From: Rhizobium sp. BK196 | GTDB lineage: Bacteria > Pseudomonadota > Alphaproteobacteria > Rhizobiales > Rhizobiaceae | NCBI RefSeq assembly: GCF_014193255.1 | Contig: NZ_JACHZB010000005.1 | Location: forward strand, 62,001 to 126,000 | Reading direction: 5' to 3' | Length of the DNA stretch: 64,000 nucleotides | Shown: positions 45,401 through 53,945 of the stretch, piece after piece | Layout of the letters: each line of letters opens with the position of its first letter | How positions within the stretch are numbered: the stretch's first letter is position 1 | Program-made: the position numbers and the translations under genes | The notes under the pieces: model-generated | What the model was told of the DNA's origin: nothing | Seen by the model: only the letters and a program-made list of their open reading frames with translations | Database searches by the model: none

Positions 45401-48400
45401 AGATTCCGTCATCCAGAACGCCGGAGAGATGGCTGCCTGCGGCATCGACCTTGTCGACCACGCCGCCGACGCCATCGGCAATACGCGCCTCGATGGCGGC
45501 AAGGCTCGCTTCGACGCGGGCGCCGGTCTCAGTGAAGCGGCCCGTGAGGTTGTCGACGGAGTGGTCGAGACGGCCCGAGAAATCGGCGGCCGAACGTGAG
45601 ATCGTATTGGCGGCCTCCTGAAAGCGGCCGGCGATCTGGCCGGCACCTTCGCGCATGCGATCCTCAAGCGTCTGTGCGCTCTTATCGATCGCATTGCGGA
45701 TCGCAGCCTCGCGATCTTCCAGAGACATTTCGAGCATGCTGATGCTCGTCGCAACCGACGTGCCGATCGAAGTCGCCTGTTCGGAGAGCGTGTCGTTGAT
45801 GAGATTATGGGCCTCGGTCAGCGTCAGCGTGATGGCATTGGTGCGGTCGTCAAGCGTAGTGCGGATACGGTCATGCGCGGCGGCGAGACCGCCTTCGACG
45901 TTGTTGGCGGCATCGTTGGCGAGGGCGGCCATACGCTGCTGAGCGTCGGTAAGACCATCCTCGATGCGGCCCGTCATGCTGCCGATGATGCCTTCCATGC
46001 GGACGCTGCCGGCATCGAGGGCTTCGGACAAGTTGGAGGTGTGCTCCGCGAGCGCGGTTTCCAGACGTGCCTGATTGTCCGTATAGGCGGCGCGGATCGC
46101 TTCCGTGCGGTCGGCAAAGGCCCCGGCAACACGCTCTTCGGCGTTTGCAACGGTGTCCATGATGGCATTGCTGCGGTTTTCAAGCGCGGATTCGAAGCGG
46201 CTCTGGCCGTCGTCGAGCGAAATGGCGAGCGCCATGGTCTTTTCATCGAGCGTATCGGACAGGCGGTCGGCGCTGTTCGCGACGGCGTTGACGATGGATT
46301 CGGCGCGGCTGGTGAGTGCTTCATCGATGCGGAGCTGGCTTTCGCCGAGCGATGCGGCGATCCGGTCATGCGTGCCGGTGGCCGCTTTGACGAAAGCATC
46401 GGTACCCGCCGTTAGCGTGTCTTCCAGCCGGCTCTGACTTTCGTTCAGCGAGATGGCAAGCGCCATCGCCTTTTCGTCGAGCGTTTCGGAGAGGCGGTCA
46501 TGCGTGCCCGACACGGCGCCAAGCAACGCTTCCGAATGGGTCGACAGCGTTTCTTCGATACGCGACTGCGTCTCGTTCAGCGAAATGCCGAGTGCCATGG
46601 CCTTTTCGTCGAGCGTTTCGGCGAGGCGGTCATGCGTGCTCGAGACGGCATTGATCAACGCTTCCGAATGGGTCGAGAGCGTGTCTTCGATGCGCGACTG
46701 CGTTTCGTTCAGCGAGATGCCGAGCGCCATCGCCCTTTCATCGAGCGTATCGGCGAGACGGTCGTGCGTGCTGGAAACGGCGCTTAGCAGCGCCTCCGAA
46801 CGGGTCGCCAGCGTGTCGTCGATGCGGGCCTGGCCTTCGTTCAGCGAGATGGCAAGCGCCATCGCCTTTTCATCAAGCGTCTCGGCTAGGCGGTCATGCG
46901 TACCGGAGACGGCATTGATGATCGCCTCCGAGCGGGTCGCCAGCGTGTCGTCGATGCGGGCCTGGCCTTCGTTCAGCGAGATCGCCAACGCCATTGCCTT
47001 TTCATCGAGCGTATCGGAAAGACGGTCATGCGTACTGGAGACCGCGTTAAGGAAGGACTCCGACCGGGCCGCAAACGTATCCTCGATACGAGCCTGATTT
47101 TGCTGCAGCGTTTCAGCGAGGCGGTCATTGGTGCCGGAAACCGCATTGATGAGCGATTCCGAATGGGTCGAGAGCGTGTCTTCGATGCGCGACTGCGTTT
47201 CGTTCAGCGAGATCGCCAGCGCCATCGCCTTTTCATCAAGCGTTTCGGCGAGACGGTCATGCGTACCCGAGACAGTATTTATGATCGCTTCGGAACGGCT
47301 GGTGAGCGCTTTCTCGAAGCGGGTGTGGTGGTCGGCAAGTGCGCCGATCAGCGCTCCGCCACGTTCGGCCATCACGCCGTCAAGGTCGGCATGCGCAGTC
47401 TTTAGCGCATCGGCGATTTCGGCGGCGCGGGCGGCGAGAACGCCGCTCAGCTCTTCGGCGCGACCGCCGAATGCCCCCGTTACCTTTTCGGTGCCGCTAT
47501 TGACGGCGGTGGCGAGTTCGCTCGTGGTCGTCTGCAGCGTATCGCGGAACTCGGCTGTCCGGGCAGCGAGGTTGTTCTGCAGTTCGGAAGTGCCGGCTGC
47601 AAGCGCCAGCGAGATTTCCGACGTGGCGTTGCTCAGCGCCGAGCCAAGCTCGCCGGCGCGGGCCGTCAATGTGGAGGTGATTTCATCCACGCGGCCGGAA
47701 AGCGTGCCTTCCAGCACTTCCTGGCCGGTCGCAAAGGCGGTTGCCAGCGCCAGCGACTGGTCGGTCACCGCCGTGCCCAGGCGATCAATATTGGCGCTGA
47801 GTAGGTTTTCAATCGACTCTGCGTTGCCAGACAGCGTCTCATTGATGCGGGCGAGGCTTTCGATGAGCTTAGTGTCGAGCGAGCCGGAGCGCTTATCGAA
47901 GGCATCGGTGAATTGGGCGACACGTTCGTCGAAGGCCGTCGAAAGCTGGGCGACAGTCGTCTGCAGGCGTTCCTCGAAGAAGCCGGACCGCACGTCGAGA
48001 TCCATGACGGCGTCGTCGGCCGTCGACTGCAGGCTCTGGCGAAAGCTTGCGCCCTTTTCGTCGAGTGCGGCGTTCAACCTGGAGAGCACGTCGTCGAGGG
48101 TGCCGCCGATCGTGCGTTCGCCTGATGTCAGGCTCTGATTGATCTCGCGGGTGCGGGAAACCAGGATTTCGTTGAGCTGCTGGGTGCGCTCCTGAAGGGC
48201 GGCATTCAAGCGCTCGGTGCTCGCATCCATCGTCGAGGCGCGTGTCTCGAACTGGGTGAGCAGGCGTTCGCCATGTTCGTTGATCGTATTGGTCAGCGCA
48301 TCCAAGCGGTTGTCGAATTCATTGCCGATCGCAAGGCCGGACGCGGTCAGCGTATGGAGCAGCGTATCGGTCTTGGCGGCCAGCAGCGTGCCGAGCGACT

Positions 48401-49373
48401 GTATGGCGCTGTCCGACTTTTCCATGATCGCCGCAGCGCGCGTATCGATCAGCGAGGCGAAGGCTTCGCCCGAGGTCGCAAGGCGGATGGCGATCTCTTC
48501 GGTGGCAAGCGACAGTTCCTCCTTGAGCTGGTCGTGGACGCCGGCAATCGAGGAACGGATGCGGTCGGCATGGTTGACGATCGCTTCACGCTCGGAGCCG
48601 AGCTCGTGAACGAGGCCGCGCACGCGCAGTTCATTGTCCGCATAGGAACGCTCCAGCGCATTCACTTCGGAATGCACGAGCGTTTCGAGTTCGGAAGCGC
48701 GCGCGATGGTGCGCTCGATGCCTTCGTTCATCGCCGAGACTTCGCGGCGCACGGCCTGGCCGACCGTCAGGATGCGTTCGGAGGCGATGGTTTCCGGCTC
48801 GGAAAGTCGCAGGGCAACTTCGGCCATGGAGCGGGCGGCGTTGCGCATGTCCTGGGCGCGCGCGATCATGATGGCGAAGGCATAGAACATCATCACGGGC
48901 ACGATGATGCCGACGATTCCGGCGATTACGCCCGGCAGCGCGGCAAGATCGGTGAGTGAGCGGATCTGGGCGATCTGCGGCGCATAGAGCATGAACATCA
49001 GCCCAAGACCGATGACCACCCACAGGATGGAGACGAGAGCGGCCGTGCGCAGGGCAGGGCGGCTGGAGCCGTTTTCCAGCGACTTCAGAAGCGAAGCGGG
49101 CGAATTACGGCTGGCATCGTTGGCGGGAGAGAAGGCCGGTGCCCGCGGAGCCTGTTGGTCGCCTGTGCGGGCCGCGCGGCCGCGGCGGCGTTGTGCTTCT
49201 TCCTGGGACTGATTACGGGCATTGGATGGGTCAGTCACATTAGCCTCCGGGGCATGGGGCGCGTTGCCGCGGCGAGACGGCACGTTCTCCTGGCCGAAAT
49301 CGATCTGAAGCGCCTCGTCCAATGCCTTGAACGCCTTATCCTCGATCGATTCATTGTACTTGTTATTCGCCAT
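42408..49373 (-). CDS. Giant coiled-coil protein, growth pole ring (GPR)-like
   Basis: A 2321-residue protein. Two membrane segments lie at about residues 109-130 and 146-171, after an acidic, Gln/Arg-rich cytoplasmic N-terminus. Nearly all the rest is helical with apolipoprotein-like amphipathic repeats: a block of 44-residue units around 46.2-47.3 kb and a block of 11-residue units around 45.1-45.35 kb. A Pro/Ala-rich linker (about 42.75-43.1 kb) precedes a conserved C-terminal domain (RHVVESLNSLSVDIARAID...). Size and architecture match Agrobacterium GPR, a 2115-residue apolipoprotein-like polar growth organiser. The ATG at 49373 (MANNKYNESI) is preferred to 49469. Confidence 0.88.
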   Translation of the reverse strand: MANNKYNESIEDKAFKALDEALQIDFGQENVPSRRGNAPHAPEANVTDPSNARNQSQEEAQRRRGRAARTGDQQAPRAPAFSPANDASRNSPASLLKSLENGSSRPALRTAALVSILWVVIGLGLMFMLYAPQIAQIRSLTDLAALPGVIAGIVGIIVPVMMFYAFAIMIARAQDMRNAARSMAEVALRLSEPETIASERILTVGQAVRREVSAMNEGIERTIARASELETLVHSEVNALERSYADNELRVRGLVHELGSEREAIVNHADRIRSSIAGVHDQLKEELSLATEEIAIRLATSGEAFASLIDTRAAAIMEKSDSAIQSLGTLLAAKTDTLLHTLTASGLAIGNEFDNRLDALTNTINEHGERLLTQFETRASTMDASTERLNAALQERTQQLNEILVSRTREINQSLTSGERTIGGTLDDVLSRLNAALDEKGASFRQSLQSTADDAVMDLDVRSGFFEERLQTTVAQLSTAFDERVAQFTDAFDKRSGSLDTKLIESLARINETLSGNAESIENLLSANIDRLGTAVTDQSLALATAFATGQEVLEGTLSGRVDEITSTLTARAGELGSALSNATSEISLALAAGTSELQNNLAARTAEFRDTLQTTTSELATAVNSGTEKVTGAFGGRAEELSGVLAARAAEIADALKTAHADLDGVMAERGGALIGALADHHTRFEKALTSRSEAIINTVSGTHDRLAETLDEKAMALAISLNETQSRIEDTLSTHSESLINAVSGTNDRLAETLQQNQARIEDTFAARSESFLNAVSSTHDRLSDTLDEKAMALAISLNEGQARIDDTLATRSEAIINAVSGTHDRLAETLDEKAMALAISLNEGQARIDDTLATRSEALLSAVSSTHDRLADTLDERAMALGISLNETQSRIEDTLSTHSEALINAVSSTHDRLAETLDEKAMALGISLNETQSRIEETLSTHSEALLGAVSGTHDRLSETLDEKAMALAISLNESQSRLEDTLTAGTDAFVKAATGTHDRIAASLGESQLRIDEALTSRAESIVNAVANSADRLSDTLDEKTMALAISLDDGQSRFESALENRSNAIMDTVANAEERVAGAFADRTEAIRAAYTDNQARLETALAEHTSNLSEALDAGSVRMEGIIGSMTGRIEDGLTDAQQRMAALANDAANNVEGGLAAAHDRIRTTLDDRTNAITLTLTEAHNLINDTLSEQATSIGTSVATSISMLEMSLEDREAAIRNAIDKSAQTLEDRMREGAGQIAGRFQEAANTISRSAADFSGRLDHSVDNLTGRFTETGARVEASLAAIEARIADGVGGVVDKVDAAGSHLSGVLDDGISRLGSIGDDAAERIAATLGTSAANLTEALDSRTASLTEAFDGRAASLTDALHAGSANLTKALDNSSANLTHALDSHSANLTQALDSRRAHLAETLDSSSATMAQSIDGRTSALSDMMDRGTARIEERLSTMDRALTVGLDAVNRTIEGKAAGLAASLRNAVAEAAEGMDGEAAKSSELLSRTGQQFAEAMDERSSQIVNRVAEAQNRLAGQAAAVAQTFSEAGNVIVSKVAEAENIVNSQVSAINHALADAGQTLEAHGNSIRSTLTDAGSQITSSMAEVDRALEARSSIIRSSLEQRAREIDTTLSDIDKALEARGNSIRTTLEERTRDLNSTLAGRSTELTRILDETARPLIDRYMDAGQEAAARITAAANLSAERLRAENDALTQAVAARAENVANAVATIENSLTNNVNGLVQRLSESSAVMADMMTRAADQLSGVDSRLGDTTTRFTDSAAKAAEMVSASTRLLEGKVDRLSDISGQTLAQVGGIIGRFDDHSKVLGQASQLLAAAQSGLVSTLEERETALQTLAAGLVQRSGEIEKTMRGLGGVIEAVFERAEQRSNQVTGTLRQSVQASFADIGRVLSDTEKRAEEAASNMREAINRAGEEANATIDSSFANVERRSGDLTNRLRGGLTASLSEVERMLGEAGRASDNAAQNLRESLRDAIEEAVGRFSGATEDIRRSAADIRNELDATRAELKRGAFDLPEEAKESASAMRRAVSEQIKALQDISQIVGRSSQRLELSEPVARTLAQAEPAPRVTQSVIPTAPAPQPAPTARQSIESMGLRGTIAPTPAPAPAPAPAQQRPVAQAPQPSPAPASVRQEAPRTEASSGGWISDLLRGASREEAEEAPRAAPARPAAEAAAPAPAPAQRANDSRNPRHVVESLNSLSVDIARAIDHDASVDLWRRYQRGERDVFTRRLYTLKGQQTFDEIKRKYDREPEFRTAVDRYIGDFEKLLADVARTDPNRTVTQSYLTSDTGKVYTMLAHAAGRLS
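45060..45360. repeat. 33-bp tandem repeats encoding 11-residue units within GPR-like gene
   Basis: About nine 33-bp units encode ANLTEALDSRT-like hendecads (ASLTEAFDGRA, ANLTKALDNSS, ANLTHALDSHS and ANLTQALDSRR). The 11-residue period is that of apolipoprotein amphipathic helices. Amino-acid variation is mild, pointing to tandem duplication. Confidence 0.8.
46200..47300. repeat. 132-bp tandem repeats encoding 44-residue units within GPR-like gene
   Basis: Eight or so copies of a 132-bp unit, each with a THDRLAETLDEKAMALAISL-like core, start near 46363, 46495, 46627, 46759, 46891, 47022, 47124 and 47256 on the plus strand. One copy is shortened to about 102 bp by loss of the DEKAMALAISLNE part. 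Neighbouring copies are nearly identical in DNA, so recombination between them can change copy number. Confidence 0.88.
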
Positions 49374-49836
49374 TCCGATATGCCTCGTAATTCCCGGCCG
49401 GTCCGGCAGCGCATCCGGGCCACCGCCTGCGCCCGGAAAGAACCTTCGCCATTCCAGCCTTCCATCCAAGACGGACGGATAAGCATGTCATTTCAGAGTA
49501 GATAGCCGATTTTTCAAACGAAAGGTATCAAAACACTACCATTATCCACTCTGTCGGCAAAGGCGCGCGGCATGAGCCCGCCTCAACAGTATCGTAGTGA
49601 CACATCTGGGCTTCCCATACAATTAATGAACCCTTGCGTTTCCGCTTCTCTTAACCTGTTGTTAACACCTTTAAATTTCGGAAGCGCCCTAAAAGCCGAT
49701 ATTTTAGCGATGTTTAAGGGACATTAACCATATGGCCAGATTTTTATCTCGAATGCGCCCGAATTTAACGGGATCGCCATTCTCCAACCGCACAACGATA
49801 GCAAGCGCGGAGATCTACGACGGGAGAATTGGCAAA
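49374..49836. other. Divergent intergenic region with AT-rich promoter zone
   Basis: About 460 bases between the GPR-like gene and the Hpt gene. It holds a CtrA box at 49651-49665 and another TTAA pair with 6-base spacing near 49710-49725. The frame of the Hpt gene is open from 49732, but that part has no homology. Confidence 0.5.
49651..49665. promoter_or_regulatory. CtrA-binding box
   Basis: TTAACCTGTTGTTAA is a perfect TTAA-N7-TTAA match to the CtrA consensus, about 185 bases upstream of the Hpt gene start and 280 bases upstream of the GPR-like gene, so it may serve either. Confidence 0.7.
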
Positions 49837-50208
49837 ATGGCAGCAGTGAGTATCGCGTTCGAAGCACCTGACAACTCTGCGGGACCTTCGCCTTCCAAGA
49901 TCCGGCCGATCGACCTTGTCCATCTCGCGCGCCAAACCATGGGCGACAAGACGGTGGAAATCGAAGTTCTCCAGATGTTTGCACGCCAGGCGCGCGCCTG
50001 CCTGCAAGACATCGCAAGCGGCGAGTCTGGCAAGGTGGGTGCTGCGGCACACCGTCTGAAGGGAGCCGCAAGCTCCGTCGGCGCCTTCCGGGTTTCGCAG
50101 TCGGCGGAAGCCGTGGAGGAGAACAATGGTGACGTCGCCGCCATGGCGGCATTGGGCGCAGCCGTCGTCGACGCCGAGAATTTCATTCTGAAACTCTGCC
50201 GCGGATAA
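49837..50208 (+). CDS. Histidine phosphotransfer (Hpt) domain protein
   Basis: A 123-residue protein consisting of one Hpt four-helix domain. The phosphorylated His is in AAHRLKGAASSVGA at about residue 71. A disordered N-terminal 25 residues precede the helix starting KIRPIDLVHLARQTMG. The ATG at 49837 follows GGGAGAATTGGCAAA. A CtrA box upstream suggests cell-cycle-regulated expression, and the protein may relay phosphate in a two-component pathway whose partners are not in the window. A terminator follows. Confidence 0.85.
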   Translation: MAAVSIAFEAPDNSAGPSPSKIRPIDLVHLARQTMGDKTVEIEVLQMFARQARACLQDIASGESGKVGAAAHRLKGAASSVGAFRVSQSAEAVEENNGDVAAMAALGAAVVDAENFILKLCRG

Positions 50209-50228
50209 GGCAGGACAGATCGGGAAGA

Positions 50229-50269
50229 ACCTAGGCCCGCTGTTTCATTAGGGAACGGCGGGTCTTTTT
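50229..50269 (+). terminator. Intrinsic terminator of Hpt gene
   Basis: A stem CCCGCTGTTTC with GGAACGGCGGG (G-U and other near pairs) is followed by TCTTTTTG, about 25 bases after the stop. Confidence 0.75.
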
Positions 50270-50410
50270 GCGACCTGTTCGATGACGCATTGAGAACGGC
50301 GGAACTCCGAACGATCTGCGAGGTTCGCGGGGGTCGGCAATGTTGACTGATGCGCCGAATTGTCGGAAGAAAATCCGCCCACCTATTACGAAAGACCGGA
50401 AATAATCCCG

Positions 50411-50731
50411 ATGCCCAAACTTACCATCGTCGCCTTTGACGGAACGCGCTTCGATCTTGAGGTCGATCAAGGCTCCACCGTGATGGAGAATGCGGTCCGC
50501 AATTCCGTGCCCGGCATCGAGGCAGAATGCGGCGGCGCCTGCGCCTGTGCGACCTGTCACGTCTATGTCGACGAGCAGTGGACCGAGGTCGTCGGTCCAC
50601 CGGAAGCGATGGAAGAGGATATGCTGGACTTCGCCTTCGACGTGCGCCCGACCTCGCGCCTTTCCTGTCAGATCAGGATGAAGGCTGCCTATGACGGCCT
50701 CACCGTGCACGTGCCGGAACGGCAGGCTTAG
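50411..50731 (+). CDS. Adrenodoxin-type [2Fe-2S] ferredoxin
   Basis: A 106-residue ferredoxin. Cluster ligands are in [15 protein letters not shown] (about residues 38-52) and LSCQIRM (about 85), the C-x5-C-x2-C...C pattern of ISC-type/adrenodoxin ferredoxins. It may donate electrons to Fe-S assembly or a cytochrome P450. The ATG at 50411 has a GGAA stretch 10 bases upstream; the frame is open from 50360. Confidence 0.92.
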   Translation: MPKLTIVAFDGTRFDLEVDQGSTVMENAVRNSVPGIEAECGGACACATCHVYVDEQWTEVVGPPEAMEEDMLDFAFDVRPTSRLSCQIRMKAAYDGLTVHVPERQA

Positions 50732-51184
50732 AGCTGCAAGCAAATCACCGGGGCTGGCTGAAACGGGCCGCCTGATCGACCGGCCGGCCTGTCCGTAGAT
50801 CTGTGGCTAGGACGCGCGCCAGCCGGCGACCATCCGACTCCGTTTGAGCCAACAGAATTCTGCAGTCCAACCAGGAAGATCCCTAACTCCCAAAATCGCA
50901 GCTCTTTCCAAAAAGAGAGCCTCGCACGCCAGAGGCGGGCGAGGCGAGGCGGGCGCATTACCTACGGATGAGGGAGGAACACCCGCGGCTTTGGAACGCG
51001 CCAGGAGAACACAGTCACGAAAGCCATCTGCCTTACTGCACTTTCGAATATAGTCATATTACCGCGTTCCGGTTGAGTCCACCAGAATGAAAAATGACCG
51101 GTAAAAGGCTGGGACTTCCACAAGCTTCGCACAAGTTTCATTGGGCAGCTAACGATCTCTGCTCGCTTCGAAGGCAAAAAGAGC
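50732..51184. other. Intergenic region, 450 bases
   Basis: No recognisable gene. An open frame at 50844-51053 lacks a Shine-Dalgarno sequence and a typical composition. Near 50760-50785 there is a short GC-rich inverted repeat (CGGGCCGCC..GGCCGGCC) that may act as a weak terminator for the ferredoxin gene. Confidence 0.3.
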
Positions 51185-51814
51185 CTATCTTTCGCCGCCC
51201 TTGCCCTTGAGTCTGTTGGTGAGCAGTCTCAACATGCGATTCTGAAAATTGACCGCCTCGACGCGGTCGAATCGGGCCTGCAACTTGTCGTGCTCCTCTA
51301 TCCCGCGAGCCGAAGCATCGGAAACGAGCTCCTGCATGGCCTCGCAATTGCTCTGCGAAGGCAGCGCCTTGAGTTCACGCTCCATGGCGTGCGCCTGGGT
51401 GCGGGCGATCTCCGCATGGCGCTCCTCGTGGCGCCTGATATCGCTCGACAGCGCATCCCAGATCATCGACAGCTCGCGGCTCGCGCCCTTGCGGTTGCCC
51501 CAGCGCGGCATGATGATCTGTGTGTGGACGGTAACCTTGACGTTGCCCACTCGGCAGCGGCCATTTTCCTGAATATAAGTCGCCTCGCCGCCGAAGCGGA
51601 TCTTGGTGGCGCCGGGATGGCGGGCGGAAGAGCCGTTCGCCGTCGGGCCGCGGCGGCTCAGCTCATCGTCCAGCTCGTCGGCCGTCTTTCCCTTGATAGC
51701 GAAATAGGAATAGCTTTTCGTTGCAACGACTTCGGCTGCCGCGGGGCCGCAGAGGAAAAAGGCAATCATGGAAAAGGCGATGGGAAGGCGCATATAACGC
51801 AACGCAAGCGGCAT
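51185..51814 (-). CDS. DUF922 secreted putative zinc protease
   Basis: A 209-residue protein with a signal peptide (IAFSMIAFFLCGPAAAEVV) and an HEERH motif (HExxH-type zinc site) at about residues 137-141 inside RRHEERHAEIA. DUF922 proteins are predicted periplasmic metalloproteases. An earlier paired Cys (GRCRVG and SNCEAMQ) may form a disulfide. The start at 51814 is used since AGG lies 10 bases upstream; the frame extends far into the folP antisense strand but that part is an artefact. Confidence 0.8.
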   Translation of the reverse strand: MPLALRYMRLPIAFSMIAFFLCGPAAAEVVATKSYSYFAIKGKTADELDDELSRRGPTANGSSARHPGATKIRFGGEATYIQENGRCRVGNVKVTVHTQIIMPRWGNRKGASRELSMIWDALSSDIRRHEERHAEIARTQAHAMERELKALPSQSNCEAMQELVSDASARGIEEHDKLQARFDRVEAVNFQNRMLRLLTNRLKGKGGER

Positions 51815-51892
51815 TCTGAACTGAACCTGTGTTGAAGTTTGGCGGAGCTTGGGGCATAGCCACCGCAAGAGCAATATCGGATAGCCGCTTTT

Positions 51893-52756
51893 TTGGCTAG
51901 CGACGGGATTGGACTGGTGAAACAGCTCGATAGCAGTTTCTGGCGTGTGGCCCATGGCCGCGAGATCGAGCTCAACAAGCGCTCGGTGATCATGGCGATC
52001 GTCAACGTGACGCCGGACTCCTTCTCCGATGGCGGGCGCTACGATACCGTCGACAGGGCCGTCGAGCATGCGTTGCAGGCAGTCGCGGAGGGCGCTGAAA
52101 TCCTCGATATCGGCGGTGAATCGACGCGGCCGGATGCAGCCTCGATCAGTTCGGCGGAGGAACAGGCGCGCGTTCTGCCCGTCATCGAGGCGCTCAGCGG
52201 ACGCAGCCAAGCTTTGATTTCCATCGATACGTACCGCGAGGAAACGGCGCGATTTGCCATCAGCGCCGGCGCCCACATCGTCAACGACGTCTTCGGCCTG
52301 CAGAAGGAGCCTGGTATCGCTGCGCTGTCGGCTGAGACCGGGGCAGGGCTCTGCATCATGCATACAGGCCGCGAACGGCAGAAACTTGCCGATATCATCG
52401 ATGACCAGGTCTTCTTTCTCGAGCGTTCGCTGGAAATCGCTTCCTCTGCCGGCGTCCAGCGCGACCAAATCGTGCTCGATCCCGGCTTCGGTTTTGCCAA
52501 GGAGACACCGAAGGAAAATCTTGAGCTGATGGCGCGTTTCGAAGAGCTGCATCGCTTCGGCCTGCCGCTTCTCGCCGGCACCTCGCGCAAACGCTTCCTC
52601 GGCGCCGTCACCGGCCGGGAACCGGCGGAGCGCGATGCGGCGACGGCGGCGACGAGCGCGCTGCTCAGACTGCAGGGGGCGGCTGTTTTCCGGGTACACA
52701 ATGTCGCAATCAACAGGGATGCGCTTGCCGTCGCCGATGCTATGCTGGCCGCTTGA
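51893..52756 (+). CDS. folP: Dihydropteroate synthase
   Basis: A 287-residue enzyme joining p-aminobenzoate with the pterin pyrophosphate in folate synthesis; target of sulfonamides. Motifs include IVNVTPDSFSDGG, LDIGGESTRPDA, INDVFG-like IVNDVFGLQKE, DPGFGFAKE, AGTSRKRFLG and FRVHNV. A TTG at 51893 is the given start; a GTG at 51917 (VKQLDSSFWRV) preceded by GGGATTGG is at least as likely. It heads folP-folB-folK. Confidence 0.95.
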   Translation: MASDGIGLVKQLDSSFWRVAHGREIELNKRSVIMAIVNVTPDSFSDGGRYDTVDRAVEHALQAVAEGAEILDIGGESTRPDAASISSAEEQARVLPVIEALSGRSQALISIDTYREETARFAISAGAHIVNDVFGLQKEPGIAALSAETGAGLCIMHTGRERQKLADIIDDQVFFLERSLEIASSAGVQRDQIVLDPGFGFAKETPKENLELMARFEELHRFGLPLLAGTSRKRFLGAVTGREPAERDAATAATSALLRLQGAAVFRVHNVAINRDALAVADAMLAA

Positions 52757-52885
52757 AACGACGCTTTTAGCGCGCGCCACGGTCTTTCAGATCCGCATGC
52801 CATGCGTTAAGCCGTTGTTTGACACATGTCGTTGTCGCAAAACCGCTGCGCATTTTTGCTCGGCATGCTTTAGGGGGAGGCCATC

Positions 52886-53254
52886 ATGAGCACCTATACG
52901 ATCCTGATGCAGAACTGTGCCTTCTTCGCGCGTCATGGCGTGCATGCCGAGGAGGAATTCCTCGGCCAGCGTTTCTTCGTGGATGCCGAACTTGAGGTGG
53001 AAGCGGGCGGCGCACTCGAAAACGACTCCATCGACGAGACCGTCCATTACGGCACTGCCTTCACCATCATCGAGGGGATCGTCGTCGGTCAGCGGCGTTA
53101 CCTGATCGAGGCGCTGGCACTCGATATCGCCAAGGGGCTCTCCAATAAATTCCCGCAGATCATCAGGGCCAAGATCACAGTGCGCAAACCGAATGCGCCG
53201 ATCCCCGGCGTGCTCGATTTCGTGCAGGTGACCGTTGAGCATCGTGCGCGATAA
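52886..53254 (+). CDS. folB: Dihydroneopterin aldolase
   Basis: A 122-residue enzyme cleaving dihydroneopterin to 6-hydroxymethyl-dihydropterin and glycolaldehyde. Motifs are FFARHGVHAEEEFLGQRF, the catalytic Tyr in VHYGTAF and Lys in TVRKPNAPIPG. AGGGGGAGG lies upstream of the ATG. The last 20 bases overlap folK. Confidence 0.93.
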   Translation: MSTYTILMQNCAFFARHGVHAEEEFLGQRFFVDAELEVEAGGALENDSIDETVHYGTAFTIIEGIVVGQRRYLIEALALDIAKGLSNKFPQIIRAKITVRKPNAPIPGVLDFVQVTVEHRAR

Positions 53255-53759
53255 TCCGCATCGTCTCGCAACGCTCGGCCTCGGGGGCAATATCGGCGAT
53301 CCGGTCAAGTCCATGGCGTCAGCGCTTGCGGTGCTGGACGCCCATCAGGATTGTCGTGTGGCCGCGGTCTCGCGGCTTTACCGCACGCCGCCCTGGGGCA
53401 AAACCGACCAGTCTTATTTCTTCAATTCCTGCGCGGCAGTGGAAACACGGCTTGCACCGGAAGCGCTTCTCGATCTCTGCCTGTCGATTGAGCGGGAGAT
53501 GAAGCGCGAGCGCATCGAGCGCTGGGGGCCGCGCACACTCGACATCGATGTATTGACTTATGAGGGCGTCGATCAGGATGCGCCGCGGTTGGAACTGCCG
53601 CATCCGCGCATGACGGAGCGGGGCTTCGTGCTGATGCCGCTTGCGGATATCGCGGCCGAACTCATGGTCCGCGGCAGGACGGTTGCCGATTGGCTGGCCG
53701 GCGCCGACACCGCTGGGATCGAGATTGCGGACGAGAGCCGCGATTGGTGGAAGGCCTGA
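53235..53759 (+). CDS. folK: 2-amino-4-hydroxy-6-hydroxymethyldihydropteridine pyrophosphokinase
   Basis: A 174-residue enzyme transferring pyrophosphate from ATP to 6-hydroxymethyl-dihydropterin. Diagnostic segments are LGLGGNIGDPV, SRLYRTPPWGKTDQ and the signature RWGPRTLDIDVLTY with metal-binding Asp residues. The TTG start at 53235 lies inside folB; translation is probably coupled. It is the last gene of the fol operon. Confidence 0.94.
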   Translation: MSIVRDNPHRLATLGLGGNIGDPVKSMASALAVLDAHQDCRVAAVSRLYRTPPWGKTDQSYFFNSCAAVETRLAPEALLDLCLSIEREMKRERIERWGPRTLDIDVLTYEGVDQDAPRLELPHPRMTERGFVLMPLADIAAELMVRGRTVADWLAGADTAGIEIADESRDWWKA

Positions 53760-53945
53760 GGGGCCATCACGCGCAGGCTGCTGGACCTGAACACCCCTCT
53801 GAGCGCCGTCATGAGAGACCCTTTCCTCGTGTTCGCAACATCTTGTCGCCTGCACCGGCCGCGCTAACTCCCAATGGCGACTGAGCCGGAGATAGCATGA
53901 GGCAATTCAACAGCGGTCGGAAAGGCTGCTCGTTCAGGTACTGAT

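Noticed and set aside
43137..45599. An 820-codon open frame on the plus strand
   Set aside because: It is antisense to the repetitive GPR-like gene; GC-rich codons and repeats on the true strand keep the opposite frames open. The translation is low-complexity with no domain.
46200..47300. Regularly spaced repeats that could suggest a CRISPR array
   Set aside because: The period is 132 bp, the whole unit is conserved with no unique spacers, and it is in frame within a coding sequence.
50844..51053. A 69-codon ORF in the intergenic region after the ferredoxin gene
   Set aside because: No Shine-Dalgarno sequence, no homology recognised, and a composition like the out-of-frame translations elsewhere in the window.
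51815..52780. Upstream extension of the DUF922 frame to 531 codons
   Set aside because: The extension is antisense to folP, and the signal peptide near 51790 marks the real N-terminus.
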